Origin: Eublepharis macularius
Taxonomy: Eukaryota > Chordata > Lepidosauria > Squamata > Eublepharidae
Length of the DNA stretch: 64,000 nt
Reading direction: 5' to 3'
Assembly: GCF_028583425.1 (NCBI RefSeq)
Contig: NC_072798.1
Coordinates: forward strand, 9,054,501 to 9,118,500
Part shown: in pieces, positions 9,705 to 21,398 of the stretch
Position numbering within the stretch: position 1 is the first letter of the stretch
Layout: every line of letters begins with the position of its first letter
The notes under the pieces: generated by a model
Told to the model about the DNA's origin: nothing
What the model saw: only the letters and a program-made list of their open reading frames with translations
Database searches by the model: none
Made by a program: the position numbers and the translations under genes

Positions 9705-9949
9705 TAACAACAACATTCAATTTATATACAGCCTTTCAGGACAACTTAACACCTACTCAGAGTGGTTTACAAAGTATGTTATTGTTATCCCCACAACAAT
9801 AATCACCTTGTGAGGTGGGTGGGGCTGACAGAGCCCTGAGAAGCTGTGACTGACCCAAGGTCACCCTGTTGGCTACAAGTGGAGGAGTGGGGAATCAAAC
9901 CCGGTTCTCCAGATTAGAGTCCTGCACTCTTGACCACTACACCAAACAT
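9705..9949 (-). repeat. tRNA-SINE with (GTT)n tail, near full length
   Basis: On the minus strand it runs from a tRNA-like head (GGTGTAGTGGTCAAGAGTGC; B-box-like GGTTTGATTCC) through CACCTCACAAGGTGATTATTG to a GTT-rich tail. The same family recurs at 25748, 27268, 28987 and 38987. Confidence 0.85.
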
Positions 9950-10805
9950 GGGGGGTGGGGAAGTTATTTCCCCATTTTTACAGCTTCACGTGCACAAATA
10001 CTCTGTAGAGCAGCAAAAATGAGCAAGTAACTCCACCACAGAGCTGTTTCCCATGGGAAAATGGCTTGGGGGGGGAGGCAGGAGCAGAGGCCCCCCAGTG
10101 GTGGCATTATGAGCTCCTTTGAGGGTCAACTTTTATAAAAGAAGCTTCACTGCAGTAGCTGTGTAGTTGTGGGAACATGAACAAAGTAATATCTAGATTG
10201 GCTCTATGGCCTCAAGTTCTCTGTGACAAGTACAAAAAAATCAGTATCCTGGTCATGTCAGCTTTTGTGTTTTTAATTTTTTTCCAAAAAAGGATTCTGG
10301 TCCTTATGAATGCATGGGAGTAGACTTGATGTCATGTGTGCAATGCCTCGTGCTGTTTCAGAAGCAAGGGAGGGGCCCAGGAAGACTGTCAAAGCCTCAC
10401 AGCTTTATACTCATGCCCCATGACTAGCAACAGCAGAATAAAAGTACGCAAAATAATTCCAGCTAAAAGTCAATTTGTTAGTATATTGAGTTTGCAAGCC
10501 GGTGGAGTAGGGCAGTTAGCTCTGGGTTGTAAAATGCCTGGAGATTTTGAGGGTGGAGCCAGGGGAGGGCAGGGCTGGGAGAGGGACCTCAGCAGGGTAT
10601 AGTGCCATAAAGATCACCCACTAAAGCAGCTATTTTCTCCAAGGAAACTGATTTATGTAGCCTGGAGAGCAGTTATAATTTTTGGAGATTTCCAGCCATC
10701 ACCTGGAGGTTGGCAACCCTAAAGTGAAGTATCCTATACCTGTTGGATCAACTGAGGTATGACTATTAACCTCTGTTGCTCATGAAAAAAAAAACACCTC
10801 TCGCT
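9950..10805. other. Intergenic with a degenerate MITE
   Basis: Mostly unrecognised. About 10522-10721 is a copy of a common element with the body CTGGAGATTTTGAGGGTGGAG and the end GGTTGGCAACCCTA; other copies are near 14228, 36281, 46139 and 61376. Confidence 0.5.
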
Positions 10806-11561
10806 TTTGTTTCAAGAAGCACAAGCTCCATTTAAGATGGTGGCGCTGGGGAGTGGTTCCCACTCATTTCAATGGAGCTGGCTTTGGAGACCTTCCAGGT
10901 GGATTTGTGCCTGGTGGAATATGAGAAGAGCCTTGCTGAATCCAGGTAGCCAATGGAGTGACTGCAGGATGGGCGTGATGTTCATGCTCCTGCTTGCTCC
11001 TGATAACAGTCAAGCCGCAGTGTTTTGCACCAACTGGAGTCTTCTAGTTAACTTAGACGGGAGACCTATATATGGTGTATTACAATAGTCAAGTCTTGAT
11101 GTTTCTATAACATGGATCCAGGTGGCCAGATAGGCCATGTCGAGGTAGGAAGCCGTCTTCCAGGCTAGAATGAAATTGCAAAAAGCATTTTTTGTGGCTG
11201 CCTTAACTTGCTTTTCTAGTAGTAGCGCTAGACTCAGTATAACCCCTAGGCTCTTAACTGAGCCTGCAAGGGTCTGATGAACTCCAGAAGTGGGCATTAA
11301 AATGTCTTTCAAGTTCTCTGCCTTCCCAATGAGCATCACTTGCAGAAGGATCCCAGGTTCAATTCCCAACAACTCCAAGTAAAAAGACCAAGCAGTAGTT
11401 GATGTGAAAGCCTTCACCCGAGACCCGGGAGAGCTGCTGCACATCAGAACAAACCCAGTATTGACCTTAGTAGGACCAGAGGTCTGGATTTCTATCGGGT
11501 TATTCCACATTTTCGGAAGCAGAACATGAATGACAGCTATTCTGATGGTCACTGGCAACCA
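10806..11561 (-). mobile_element. L2-type LINE fragment (reverse transcriptase C-terminal region)
   Basis: The minus strand has a 182-codon frame (11010-11558) with blocks VKSLGVILSLALLLEKQV and SRLDYCNTPYIGLPSKL followed by LQLVQNTAA, the layout seen after the RT core in L2/CR1-group LINEs. Continuing below 11010 in another frame are HITPILQSLHWLP-like residues. It is 5' truncated, frameshifted and dead. Confidence 0.8.
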
Positions 11562-11563
11562 AT

Positions 11564-12050
11564 CATAGAGTTGGAAGGGCCTTATTGACTATCTAGTCCA
11601 CCCCCAGCCCAATGCAGGAACAAACTAATGTATTCCCAACATTTGGCCAGCCACTCCTGGACAGAGATGGGCACGAACCAAAATTCATGACGAACCAGGC
11701 CAGTTTGTGGTTGGCAAACCAGCGGTTCGTCAGATCCCATTTCTGACAAACCGCCACGAACTTTAGGCTGGTTCATTTTTTGGTTTGTCACTACAAACAG
11801 CCTGGTGCCGTTCAATCAGTTTCCTAGGCAACAAGGGATGGACTTCCTGCAGACCTTCTGCTGACCCAGAAGTGACCTTCTGCTGGCCTGGAAGTGACCC
11901 TCTGCTGACCCGGAAGTGATGATTTCATGAACCAAATGAACTGGTTAGTGAACCGGGGACAGGTTCATGAAATTTGATGAACCACATGGTTTGGTTTTTT
12001 TCTGGTTCATGCCCATCTCTACTCCTGGAAGACTGCCAATATCTCAGAGG
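11564..12050 (-). mobile_element. CR1 3'-end remnant interrupted by a hAT-like element
   Basis: AATCATAGAGTTGGAAGGG at the left end, followed by a CTAGTCCACCCCCAGCCCAATGCAGG-like string, is the reverse complement of the usual CR1 3' terminus. The homology resumes after the insertion at 11662-12021. Confidence 0.7.
11662..12021. mobile_element. hAT-like non-autonomous DNA element with 8-bp TSD
   Basis: Terminal inverted repeats CAGAGATGGGCACGAACC and GGTTCATGCCCATCTCTA face each other. The target duplication CTCCTGGA is exact on both sides (11654-11661 and 12022-12029). Eight-base duplications are typical of hAT transposases. The 360-bp interior is non-coding. Related ends occur at 18943 and 50184. 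Confidence 0.9.
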
Positions 12051-13400
12051 GTTCTGAATATTGAAGGTTGTGTTTGGTTCATATGGTTAATAATTCCCAA
12101 TGAAATTGTCTAATGTCTTGTTAAAAGGATGTATGCCCGAAATGCATTTAGACAGAAAGAGAAGCGTTCGTACGACTTTATTAACAACCTGGCTTACAAT
12201 TCTTCAAGTAAAAAGAGGGTTGTTTCTTTTTGCATAAAAATTAAAATATAACTCTAAATATAGATTTTTTGTCCATTATTTACACAAAATCATATACATA
12301 CATACATACTATATATATGCACACATACCAAATACCATCTTGTACAGAAGAATTAACAGTATATCCTCATGTCCTGTAAAACGTATAATTTTCACAATAT
12401 TTTGTCTCTAGATTTGCTTTCAAAATACTTTTCGATTGTAAGCGGGTTCGTTTCTTGATAAAAGCCAAAGAGTTATAGGGAGTTGATCATACCACACACC
12501 TAAGGCTGTCCCTTCCAGCTGTAGCTATTAACAATCAAGAAAAGGGTGGCAGAATTATCCATTGCCACCCTAATTCCGTAGGGACTTTTCTGCTCATATA
12601 CTTCAATGGATGGGCTGTAGATGCAAATAGGTCTCAGTTGTGTAATTAGCTTTCCTCAGCCTAGTCCAGAAGCTGATGGTGTAAGTAAAAAACCTGAGGG
12701 AGGTTGGTTTCCTGAGATCTAGTTAAGGTAGTGATTAGAATGTTAAGCTGGGAACTGAAAGTCCCAGGTTTGAATTTTCACTCGGGTGTGGAAGCTCGCT
12801 CGGAGATACTGGACAATCATTCTCTCTCAACCAAACCTCCCATGTGAAGATAAAAAGGGGAAGGGGGAACACGTACCTTGAGGGCTTGGAGGAAGAGGGG
12901 GTTAATTTTTTTAAAAAATCCTTTCTCTCTCCTCCTCCTTCGTCCTACCCCCTGCATCTGATAGGCAGAATTTTCAAAAAGAAGTCGCTGCCCGAGTTGT
13001 ACGGCACACACTCGGTTCTCTCGAGGCAACCGTGTTCTCAAGAGTGGTGGGAGTGAGAGAAGGATGTGCTTTTCAGTTATGGATGGTGAAGCAAAGGTCG
13101 TGTGGGTTGGAGCTGAATGGAAACGGGGAGGAGGTTTACAGAGCATTGCCTTGGGAGGGTGGTGGTGCAGCTATCGAGGAATTCTGAACTGAGCAGAAAG
13201 AAGAGGGCAAATTACATCCACTCTGGGATCTTGCTGGGATCACAAACTTGTATATTTCTTCCTTGGCTAAACCATTATAAATTATACTCAATAATTTGCA
13301 AATAATGCACATATTATGTACTGGAAAAATTCCTAGGGGGCAAAAAAATTAATCCATGAAGAACCCCATCACAGCCTACAGAGTTGGAAAAGGAATCAGT
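12051..13400. other. Intergenic, AT-rich part and unrecognised remainder
   Basis: An AT-rich stretch lies at 12200-12420. A GAAATGCATTT string near 12140 resembles Penelope-like 3' ends but is too short to call. No gene recognised. Confidence 0.4.
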
Positions 13401-13480
13401 GAAATCCTAAGCAGAGTGTCTCCAATCTAAGCCCAATGAAATCAATGGGCTTAGACTGGACTAACTCTGCTTAGGATTTC
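13401..13480. mobile_element. 80-bp palindromic MITE
   Basis: GAAATCCTAAGCAGAGT and its reverse complement bound a nearly complete palindrome with AAGCCCA/TGGGCTT in the middle. It looks like a short MITE. Confidence 0.75.
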
Positions 13481-14780
13481 GCTGTAAATCTTGGATTGCA
13501 GGAGCTGGTTCCATGTTGTAAACATGTTTATTTCCCTTCTCTGTTGCCCCCCAAGGGGTTCGCACATGGATGTCACTTCTGTGTATGAAAAAGCAGGTGA
13601 ATTCCATAAGCAACACACGCATGCATTTTGTTATCCCCACAGCTGTACTTACACAGAAATGATATGCCTCTAGGAAAATTGATCACATACAAAGCTGTAC
13701 CTGGGCAGGAAGAGGAAGGGGTAATTCAGGCATGGATATGAAGAACTCACCTGTCAAACACTGCTCCTGCTAGGCTTGCCATTTTTCCTCCTGTGACGGG
13801 TAAACCCCTGACCTTAACCCCAATCCCCTGTCCTTGAGAAACTGAGGAGTGGGGGGGGGGAACGGCCTCCATAAAGACACTCTAGGAATTTCCCCATGTG
13901 TCTATGGTCACTATCATAGAAAATAGGGGGAAATTCTTAAAGCATTACTCAGAAGAGACATCTCATCCTCTCCAAACTCCATTGTTTCCCAGGCACCACC
14001 CTTAAAATCTCTCAGCACTTTCCAAGGAAGTGCTGGAAACCCTAGATCCAATTAACAGGTTCTTTTTGAAGAGAGGGCTGGTCTAAAGCATTTTAACTCT
14101 CATGTGTCTCCTCAAAGAATCCCAGGAACTGTAGTTGTCAGCGAATATCTCCATCAGAAAACCTTAGGTGCTCCCCCTGCCCTCTTCAATTCTTACAAAA
14201 AAACAAGTTTAACAATCATTCCTATGTATGGTTGCCAACCTCAGCTTGAAAAATTCCTGGCGACCTGGGGGAGGAGCCTGGAGAGGGCGGAGTTTGGAGT
14301 GGGAGCTTAATGAGGATGCAATTCCATATATTCTACCTACCAAAATACCATTTCCTCCACCATTTCTGTAGTCTGGAGATCAGTTATAATTCTAGGCGAA
14401 TTCAAGGATCCAGCTGGACGATAGCAAATCTGTTCCTATGCCCCAGGGAACTGTGAGACCTGTAATGTGTGAGAGTGTGTGTGTGTGTGTGGGGGGGGAG
14501 AATCTCCAGAAGAATTCTCAGCAATATGCTAAACTACGTTTCCCACAGTTCTTTGGGGAAGCCATGACAGTGAAAGTGACAGAAAACAAACAGAACTGTA
14601 AAGTGCAGATCTGCCATGGGTGTCGATCTTTCTCTCACCACCTTGGCTGCTCCAGAGCTGGAGAGAGCAAAAGAGGGCTTCTGGAATAATTTTTGGCTTC
14701 TCCTATGGGTCCCAAAGGTTTACTGCATTATGAAGAATGGCAAGACAGTCACTCTGAGGCCTCCTCGACAATGGCTCAAA
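13481..14780. other. Intergenic region beyond the SFMBT2 3' end
   Basis: It contains a degenerate copy of the GTTGCCAACC element at about 14228-14427, a (GT)n run near 14470 and G-runs. No gene recognised. It lies directly past the proposed SFMBT2 cleavage site. Confidence 0.45.
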
Positions 14781-14797
14781 TGCTTGTTCGGGCTCAC

Positions 14798-14803
14798 TTT
14801 ATT
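14798..14803 (-). terminator. SFMBT2: Polyadenylation signal AATAAA of SFMBT2
   Basis: The minus strand reads AATAAA 105 bases past the stop codon, so the shortest 3' UTR would be about 125 bases. A longer UTR with a later signal is possible. Confidence 0.6.
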
Positions 14804-14907
14804 ATTTTCCTTGAAAGTTAGTTCTTGCCAAGTCTTTCTCTCTGTGCTGCTGAACACTGGGGATCTCAGGTGCCAGAAAGGAGGCGGAAGAGCAGGCAGC
14901 AGAGGCA

Positions 14908-15048
14908 TCAGTTGGCGTACTGGGCATAGAAAGCCAGCTTGATCCGTTCGATCTGGTGGCACAGTTTGATGGCTGGGCCGAGCTTCAGCTCCATGCATTC
15001 CTGGACTGTCGGAAGCGTCAACAGGAGCAGAGCTTGGCCATCAATATC
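14908..15048 (-). CDS. SFMBT2: SFMBT2 last coding exon: SAM domain, C-terminal half
   Basis: The acceptor TTTCTTCTGCAG precedes GAT at 15048. The exon codes [20 protein letters not shown] and continues through [16 protein letters not shown] to YAQYAN and TGA at 14908-14910 (46 residues, phase 0). This is the second half of the SAM domain, helices 3-5, which mediates polymerisation or binding to other SAM proteins. The open sequence matches the family end exactly with no extension. The 3' UTR follows. Confidence 0.97.
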   Translation of the reverse strand, partial: DIDGQALLLLTLPTVQECMELKLGPAIKLCHQIERIKLAFYAQYAN

Positions 15049-15239
15049 CTGCAGAAGAAAGAGACAGAGCAGAATATCTTAGAGATTTGCAGGAGCCAAG
15101 AATGGCTGCCGGTGGTGGAAGGGGCAAAATGGCGCTTTCTCTGTCAGAAGAGGTTATTTGTTCAAGATTTTATTTTTTCAAATGGAGTATAGGACTCAGG
15201 GGAAATAAGCGATGGGATAGGGGGTTTCATTATGGCCTT

Positions 15240-15290
15240 TGTGAGTCCTCACTGTGTGTGTGTGCGCGCACGCGCACGCGTGTGTGGGGC
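15240..15290. repeat. (GT)n/(GC)n microsatellite
   Basis: A run of TGTG, GCGC and CACGCGTGTG lies in the last SFMBT2 intron. Alternating purine-pyrimidine of this kind can adopt Z-DNA. Confidence 0.7.
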
Positions 15291-15789
15291 AGGGGGTAAT
15301 TCACCAAGAGAGAGGTGCCTTTAGAATATTTAATCTGCTATGAAGTTTTCAGATAGGACAGCGATCCCTGGCAATTTTGAGGCTGCAGGCACCTTTAGAA
15401 TTCTGACAGTGTGGTGGGCGCAGACACAAAATGGCTGCTGCAGGAGGTGGAGCCAGCTGTACAATGAAGATCCATGAGCTGTGGTGGCAGCTGCTGCCAA
15501 AGCAACATTTTTACAACCCTGCATGGCCAATCGAATCTCAAATGGCCAATGAGAAGCCGTGCAAGACAAAAGGTATCAGCAGGCTCCATGGCGCCCTCGG
15601 GCACCATGTTGGGGACCCCTGAGACAGGATGTCAAATACCAATGAAGAGCACCAGATACTCAAAATCAGCACAGAAGCACACTGGGGAAAACTTGGGAGG
15701 GAATTTGTTTTTGTTCTAGTTGTGAAGGTATCAGAGTAAAACTTGCATTTCTGTATCATGTTCAGTGTTTAAAGCATTTTGCACACATT

Positions 15790-16165
15790 CTCTTATTTAT
15801 TTTGTTTTATGCATTTCCTTCCTGCCCTTCTCCACAGAGCTCAGGAGGACAGCATGCAAGGTTCTCCGCATCTCTGCTTGATCCTCACATCAACCCTGTG
15901 AGGTAGGTTAAGCTGAAGGAGAATGACTGCCCCAAGGTCAACAAACAGGGAATTGAACCTAGGTCTCCCAGTGTTCTAACCAGTATAGAACACTGTCTCT
16001 CTTCTTGAAATTTTTACAAGAGCTCTGTAAGGGAGGCTTTACTATTGTCCTCCATGTAGCAGATGGGGAAATGTTGTTTGTTGAAGGCCACCTAGAGTGT
16101 TTGTGGCAGCAGTGGGATTTGAATCAGGATTCCCCCTTCGTTGTCTTAGATACTACGTTGCACCA
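15790..16165 (-). repeat. Two degenerate tRNA-SINEs in tandem
   Basis: CACATCAACCCTGTGAGGTA with AATTGAACCTAGGTCTCCC (about 15790-16010) and GGGATTTGAATCAGG (about 16019-16165) are reverse-strand SINE bodies and heads, both old. They lie just past the donor of the exon at 16205. Confidence 0.65.
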
Positions 16166-16204
16166 GGTCTGACACAGAAAAGGCATGAAAATAAACTGGC
16201 CTAC

Positions 16205-16333
16205 CTGTTCCTGAAATATTTTGGCAAGAGGAGCACAATCTGTCAGCCTGATGAACCTCACAACATCCGTAACAGTCCACTCCAGTGGGTTGCTATCCAA
16301 AATGAGTTTCTCCTCAGGTTCTTGCTTTATTTC
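16205..16333 (-). CDS. SFMBT2: SFMBT2 exon: SAM domain, N-terminal half
   Basis: Acceptor CTCCTAG before GAA at 16333 and donor CAG/GTAGGC after 16205. It codes 43 residues, starting [20 protein letters not shown] and ending [29 protein letters not shown] is the first SAM helix region. Phase 0 at both ends joins it directly to the last exon. Confidence 0.97.
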
Positions 16334-16354
16334 CTAGGAGGGCAAAAATGGAGT

Positions 16355-16500
16355 TTTTAAATTTATTGATAGCTTTTCTAAATCTCATCTTTTCCCACAA
16401 GGAACGCAGGGCAGCATACTTGATTCTCCCTTTCCCTTTTTATTCTCACAACAACCCTGCTGTGTAGGCTAAACAGAGAGAGCGAGAGAGGAGGACGAGC
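16355..16500 (-). repeat. tRNA-SINE tail fragment
   Basis: TTTTTATTCTCACAACAACCCTG with a TGTAGGCT string marks the 3' body of the common SINE on the minus strand, near the acceptor of the exon at 16333. Confidence 0.6.
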
Positions 16501-16509
16501 ATAAGGACA

Positions 16510-16925
16510 CCCAGGGGTCATCTCGTAGAAAAAGAGCTGGAGGAACTCATTAGCATAACTCATCAGCATATCCCACACCCCTTGACATCACTGGAAATGT
16601 GTCATTAGCATGACTAATTTGCATATGCCACGCCCCCTGGCATCACCTATCCTGGCCATTCAGGGCCAAGATTGGGCCCAAAATGGCACAAAGGGGCTGA
16701 AAATGGCTGAAAAGGGGCCAAATTGGTCAGGATCGGGCTGCTGCTGAGTGGGAGAGTGATCCACCATCCGTCAGAGGTCCGATCCATGCTGTTTTGGCCC
16801 CAATCCAGGACAAAACGGGCCCAAAATGGCCAAGTCAGGTGGTCGGGGCCACCTGACATGTGACCTCTTTGGGGAACTGCCAGAACTGCGTTCCTATGCA
16901 TTCCCCCTCGAAATGAACCCTGAGG
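16510..16925. mobile_element. ~415-bp dispersed repeat, copy 1
   Basis: It begins CATCTCGTAGAAAAAGAGCT, has three tandem-like GGCCAAAATCGGGC/CCAAAATGG blocks and ends CCCTCGAAATGAACCCTGA. A same-orientation copy lies at 35523-35950. The ends resemble those of the hAT-like element at 42358 (GAAAAAGAGCTGG/GTTC...CCCT). No coding content. Confidence 0.65.
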
Positions 16926-17471
16926 ACACCCAATACATCTCATAGTTGAGCAGGGAAGTGCACCCGAGGCTCCCCAGTTGGAGGTCCAAACTAAAAAGTT
17001 GGAGGTCCTCCTACCAGCCACGAGAAAGCCACTGTCATTTTAAAGTAACTACAAAGTGCGACAAGGGCCTGATTCTGATTAGGCCCACAGCACAGTGCTC
17101 TTGTTCAAGTGCTGAAATGGCTGCACCCCCCCAGCTGTTTCTGCACTTGAAACGGTGGGTAGGGGGAACATGAGCACTGCATTGTGGATCCAATTGTGAT
17201 CAGGCCTGCCGCAGCATTTTTAACTTATTTTGAAATGGCAGTGGCTTCTTCACGGAGGCCCCGAGATGCCGTCTCGTCTAGTTTGGCCCCTAACTCAGAC
17301 CCTTTTAAGCACTACACCACAGTGGCTTTTAGCATCCAGCCTTGACTCCTAAGAAAGAATCTCTCTTCACAGCTAAAGCCATCTAAGGACAGTAATGCGT
17401 ACAGTCTTCTGTTAAAAACCACATTCTCTCTAGTCTCTAGGAAGTGTATTCTTTCTTCATTGAACTGCAAG
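16926..17471. other. SFMBT2 intron, nothing recognised
   Basis: Mixed sequence with several GGTCCAA/AGGCC strings. No exon, RNA gene or known repeat was recognised. Confidence 0.4.
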
Positions 17472-17483
17472 GATACTTAGGAA

Positions 17484-17654
17484 TATATTGTCGAAGGCTT
17501 TCACGGCCAGAAAACGATGGTTGTTGTGGATTTTCTGGGTTGTATCGCCATGGTCTTGGCATTGTAGTTCCTGACGTTTCGCTGCTGGCGAAACGTCAGG
17601 AACTACAATGCCAAGACCACGGCGATACAACCCGGAAAATCCACAACAACCATC
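17484..17654. mobile_element. Inverted-repeat Penelope-like element, 171 bp
   Basis: The two halves GTTGTGGATTTTCTGGGTTG and the reverse complement meet at a CGTTTCGCTGCTGGCGAAACG hub. The target duplication GATACTTAGGAA is exact (17472-17483 and 17655-17666). This is the minimal form of the element at 37991 and 52838. Confidence 0.8.
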
Positions 17655-17666
17655 GATACTTAGGAA

Positions 17667-18589
17667 GTTCCTCGTGATTAATTTTTGACTGTATCCAGCC
17701 TTTCAGAGATCGGAATCAGTAGAGATGCTACTATCCATAATATATGGCTTTTCCCAGGATTTTTTTTCACCAATCCTGGTACAGTCTCTGGTCACACTGG
17801 TTTTTCATGTTTCTTTTACCTTTTTCTAACACTACCTGATAATTACCTTCTTAATTACTTTTTCATTTATTCTGCTTTTCATAGCTATAGGCCTTAAGCA
17901 TGATTTAATACAGTTAAAATCAGGCACAAATATCAAATTACTAAATAGCAGTAGTTTAAAAGTAAAAGATCTATAAAACGGAGAATATATGGTAAACAGG
18001 ATATTTTATAAAATAGATAAAAATGGTCCATTATATGGTCCATAAAAATGGATCATGTAATTAAAATTCAGCATTTAAATATAAGAAAAATAAAACTTGA
18101 CTATACCTAAATGCAGATGACAGTACAGAGTCTCACCTAAAACTCATTTGAAACTGATTTTGCATTTCAGTAAAATTATTATTGCCAGAAGTTTTGCCAC
18201 CGGTAATTACCGATGTTTGCTCCCAGTACCTGGATTGGCAGTGCTGTACCATGTGTAGACATGTGAATGCCGCAAGTACTGACAAGATGCTGCCTATGGT
18301 GAGAAACACACTTCTTACCCCCTCCCCCCGAAAATGCCCGAAGCGGTTGTGGAACTATTTCTCAATTTTTTTGATAGCTGGAAAAAGAAGAGTTCTTTAT
18401 CTATGTCTGTCTTCAAAGATAGCCTTTAAACTCACCCCCTGCTGCCACATTGCCCTGCCTTTCAAGAATATTTTTGAACTTTCCCTCAGGACTGAAGTTA
18501 ACTAGGCCAGATGATGTTTGCAGTATGTTCCAATTAACTTTAACTTGTGGAGGACTGGAAAACTGCTTCAGTTAAGATTAGCATAGGAA
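17667..18589. other. SFMBT2 intron, AT-rich, nothing recognised
   Basis: AT-rich stretch with no splice-supported exon and no repeat family I know. Confidence 0.4.
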
Positions 18590-18785
18590 TTCATCTCTCT
18601 CATTTTCCTTCTTGAGCTCAGGCTGGCATACATATATTGTGCCCCTCCATTTTGTTTTTGCAACAACCGTGCAAAGTGAGTTTGCCTGAGACAGACTAGA
18701 CCAAGGTCTCCTAGCTTCCTGGCTGTGTGGGGATTTGAACCTTAGTTGTCTTGCTCTAAGTACCACTACTACACTAGAGTAACTC
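18590..18785 (-). repeat. Degenerate tRNA-SINE
   Basis: GGGGATTTGAACCTTAG and ACTACTACACTAGAG are the B-box and A-box regions on the minus strand; the body is diverged. Confidence 0.6.
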
Positions 18786-18869
18786 TTAACAGATTTTCCT
18801 GCCTCCCACCACAGTTATTAAGATCTCAACACCAGTGTGTTAAAGGGAACTACTTATTTATGTACTTCA

Positions 18870-19905
18870 TTTATACCCCTCCTTTTTCCTCAAGGGGAAC
18901 CAAAGTGGCTTACCACATTCTCCTCTATTTTATCCTCATAACTAGCTAGACATGGGCATGAATTGAAATATGAATCAAATTTTGTGATGAATTGGGCCGA
19001 TCCATGTATCGTGAAAACGTGTTTTGTGGGGCTGCGTTTTTCACAAAATCCACGATTTTGGGGGCCAATTCATTTGATTTGTGAATGCTTCATGATGCCA
19101 GACAGGCTGCCGCCAATCCAACGATTCCCTAGACAACATAGGACCGGAATGTGTGTAGACCTTTTGTTGCCATGGAAACCCTAATCATAGCTCACATAAC
19201 CTTGACAGGCAGCTCTCCCTGACAACCTGAGAGTTCCCATTCTGTTCTATAAGAGCAATGAGCAGGGAGGAGATGGGCCTTCTGTAGCCATGGGAATACC
19301 AATCTCATCCCTCCAAACCCTGTTAGGCAGGTCTGTCTGCCAACTAGAGAACTCCTTTCTGCTCTGTGTGAGCGTTTCTTATATAAGGCACAGCTCTCTG
19401 CCTCATGCTTTCAGTTTCAGTATACAGAGGGAGAGGGAGGAGCTGTTGCTGGGATTTGTAGTGAGAGAGAGTGGATTTGGGAGCTTTTGGCTGGATTTGC
19501 TGCTACTTCAAGAGAGACTGAAAAAACTTTCTTATTTTCTGCTCTTGTCCTTGCTGGGGAGGTTATTGGGCTAGGGTGCCTTTGAAGTCTCCCTGCAAGT
19601 TTGGCATCTCTGGGTATGAAGGCAGCCACTGTAGGGCCCCAGGATCTGACGAATCATGAACCTAACAAATCATTTCACGAAATGGGACAATTTTGTGACA
19701 GTTCGTGGTTTGTGGTTCGTGGAACGCAACGAACTACAAAACTCAGGGTTTGTTTTTCCCGTTTCATGCTCATCTCTACTCACAACCCTGTGTGGTGAGT
19801 TAGTCTGAGAGGATGTGACAGGTCCAAGCATTCATGGCAGAGCGGGGATTTGAACCTGGACCTCCTCGAGCCTAACCTGAAACTCTAACCACTAACTACA
19901 CTTCA
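18870..19905 (-). repeat. tRNA-SINE split by a hAT-like element
   Basis: TTTTATCCTCATAAC at 18927-18942 is the SINE body; it resumes at CTCACAACCCTGTG (19779) and continues to GGATTTGAACCTGGACC and ACCACTAACTACAC. The insertion is the next entry. Confidence 0.75.
18943..19778. mobile_element. hAT-like non-autonomous element, 836 bp
   Basis: Ends TAGACATGGGCATGAA (from 18947) and TTTCATGCTCATCTCTA (to 19778) are the same terminal repeat family as at 11662 and 50184. The flanks CTCATAAC and CTCACAAC match in 7 of 8 positions. The interior has no transposase frame. Confidence 0.8.
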
Positions 19906-20448
19906 CTGGTTCTCCTTTGCTCTTCAGATTATTCCCTGCAAATAAGTAATACTTCACTGCTACTTAACAGCAATTTAAGCTACCTTCAATTTTCTCATTG
20001 AATGGAGGTTGCAAGTAACAAGCATTAAGAAAGACTCTTCTCTTCCTGAGAAGCTGGAAAAGCAAGCATCAGGATTCAATCAGTTCCTGGTGCTCACGTG
20101 GCTCTCAGCATAGATTAATGTTCTGGGTAATTCAAGGAAAAAATCAGCAGTCTTTTCTACTTAGGTGGAGATGAGATGTAGGACACCCCATATTTAAGGG
20201 ATGGAGCTTCAGAGTTTTGCCTGGCTTTACCCTTTAAACATCTCCTTGCGACAACCAGAGGCATAACAAAACACATACAAGTAGAGAGATTCTTGCTCAT
20301 GCACATGGCTAAGAAATCATTCAGCTCGCAGAATTTGGCTTTTTCTGCAGAATCCGATCTTCTTGGCTCACAGCCGAGACCGTTTTCAGAGGAGCATCCA
20401 AGAATCGTAATGACATGAAAAAGGACAGGTGACCACACAGACCCTTAC
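19906..20448. other. SFMBT2 intron next to the acidic-linker exon
   Basis: No repeat recognised. The donor of the exon at 20449 reads CAA/GTAAGG into this segment. Confidence 0.4.
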
Positions 20449-20697
20449 TTGCTTGATCCGAGCCCTCTTCGGCCCCTTGGCACACAAGAAAGAGAGAGCT
20501 TTCCGAGCCCTCCTCCCTCGCTCGGTTTGAGCAGATCGCTCGGATTCTGTACTGCTTCGCAGCTTCATAGCACTCCTGGGCCTGGCCAGAGGCACCTCTG
20601 CAGACGAGTAGTCTGTCTGATCATCATGAAGCTCTGGGCCGGTCTCTTCACTCCACGTCTCATCTTCCAGGGCCTCTGGCATTTCTTCATCACTCTC
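20449..20697 (-). CDS. SFMBT2: SFMBT2 exon: acidic and Ser/Arg-rich linker before SAM
   Basis: The acceptor CATCATTGCAG leads to GAG at 20697 and the donor CAA/GTAAGG follows 20449. It codes 83 residues: an acidic start ([20 protein letters not shown]), the conserved [12 protein letters not shown] block, then a basic RPRS...RGRRARK end with GPKRARIKQ. This is low-complexity linker in SFMBT2, likely with nuclear localisation signals. Its first half matches SFMBT2 and not SFMBT1, which sets the paralogue call. Phase 0 at both ends. Confidence 0.96.
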
Positions 20698-21398
20698 CTG
20701 CAATGATGCCCACCACAAAGGCAAACCACAATTAACTTACTGCATTAAGAACTTAAGAGGAGCCGGTTGGATCTGACCAGTTGTCCATTCCATCCACCAC
20801 AGCCGTCTCACCTGGCGGCCAAGGCCTTCCTCTAATGCTGCCTCCTAGTACCGGGATTCAAAGGTTGACTGCCTCTGAACATGGAGGTTCCCTTGATTCA
20901 CCATGGCTTGGACCCAGATGACATTATTCAGTGGCAGAATGGAAATTTCCTGCCTTCCCCCTTCCACTGCATCTCACTGATCTCCATGAAATGCTGCTCC
21001 TGGGGGGAGGGGACCCCAAAGAATGACAACGGGGCTGCAGTGGAAGGGGGAAATAGGTGAAAACTGCACAGCTAGTCTGGATCCAACTCCATGGCTAATA
21101 ACCATGGATGGATTTCTCCATCAATCTGTCTAATCCCTTTTTAAAGCCATCTCAGCTCACACCCAGCATTCCTTCCACTGGCAATGAGTTCCACAGTTTA
21201 AGGACTTGTTGAGAAAATAAGTATTCCCTTTGTTTGTCCTGAACCGATTTCCCCAGTAACTTCACTGAGCACCTCCTGAGTTCTAGTACAATGCAAGAGG
21301 GAGGAGAAAAAGTTCTCTATAAAGAAGCTGCTTAAACAGGACTGAGACTTTCTTCAAAAGGATGCTGCGTGAAAACGCAGCTCACTTCATATGAGAAT
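20698..21398. other. SFMBT2 intron, nothing recognised
   Basis: No coding or repeat signal that I can name, apart from GGGGTGGAG/CCACC-rich stretches. Confidence 0.4.
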
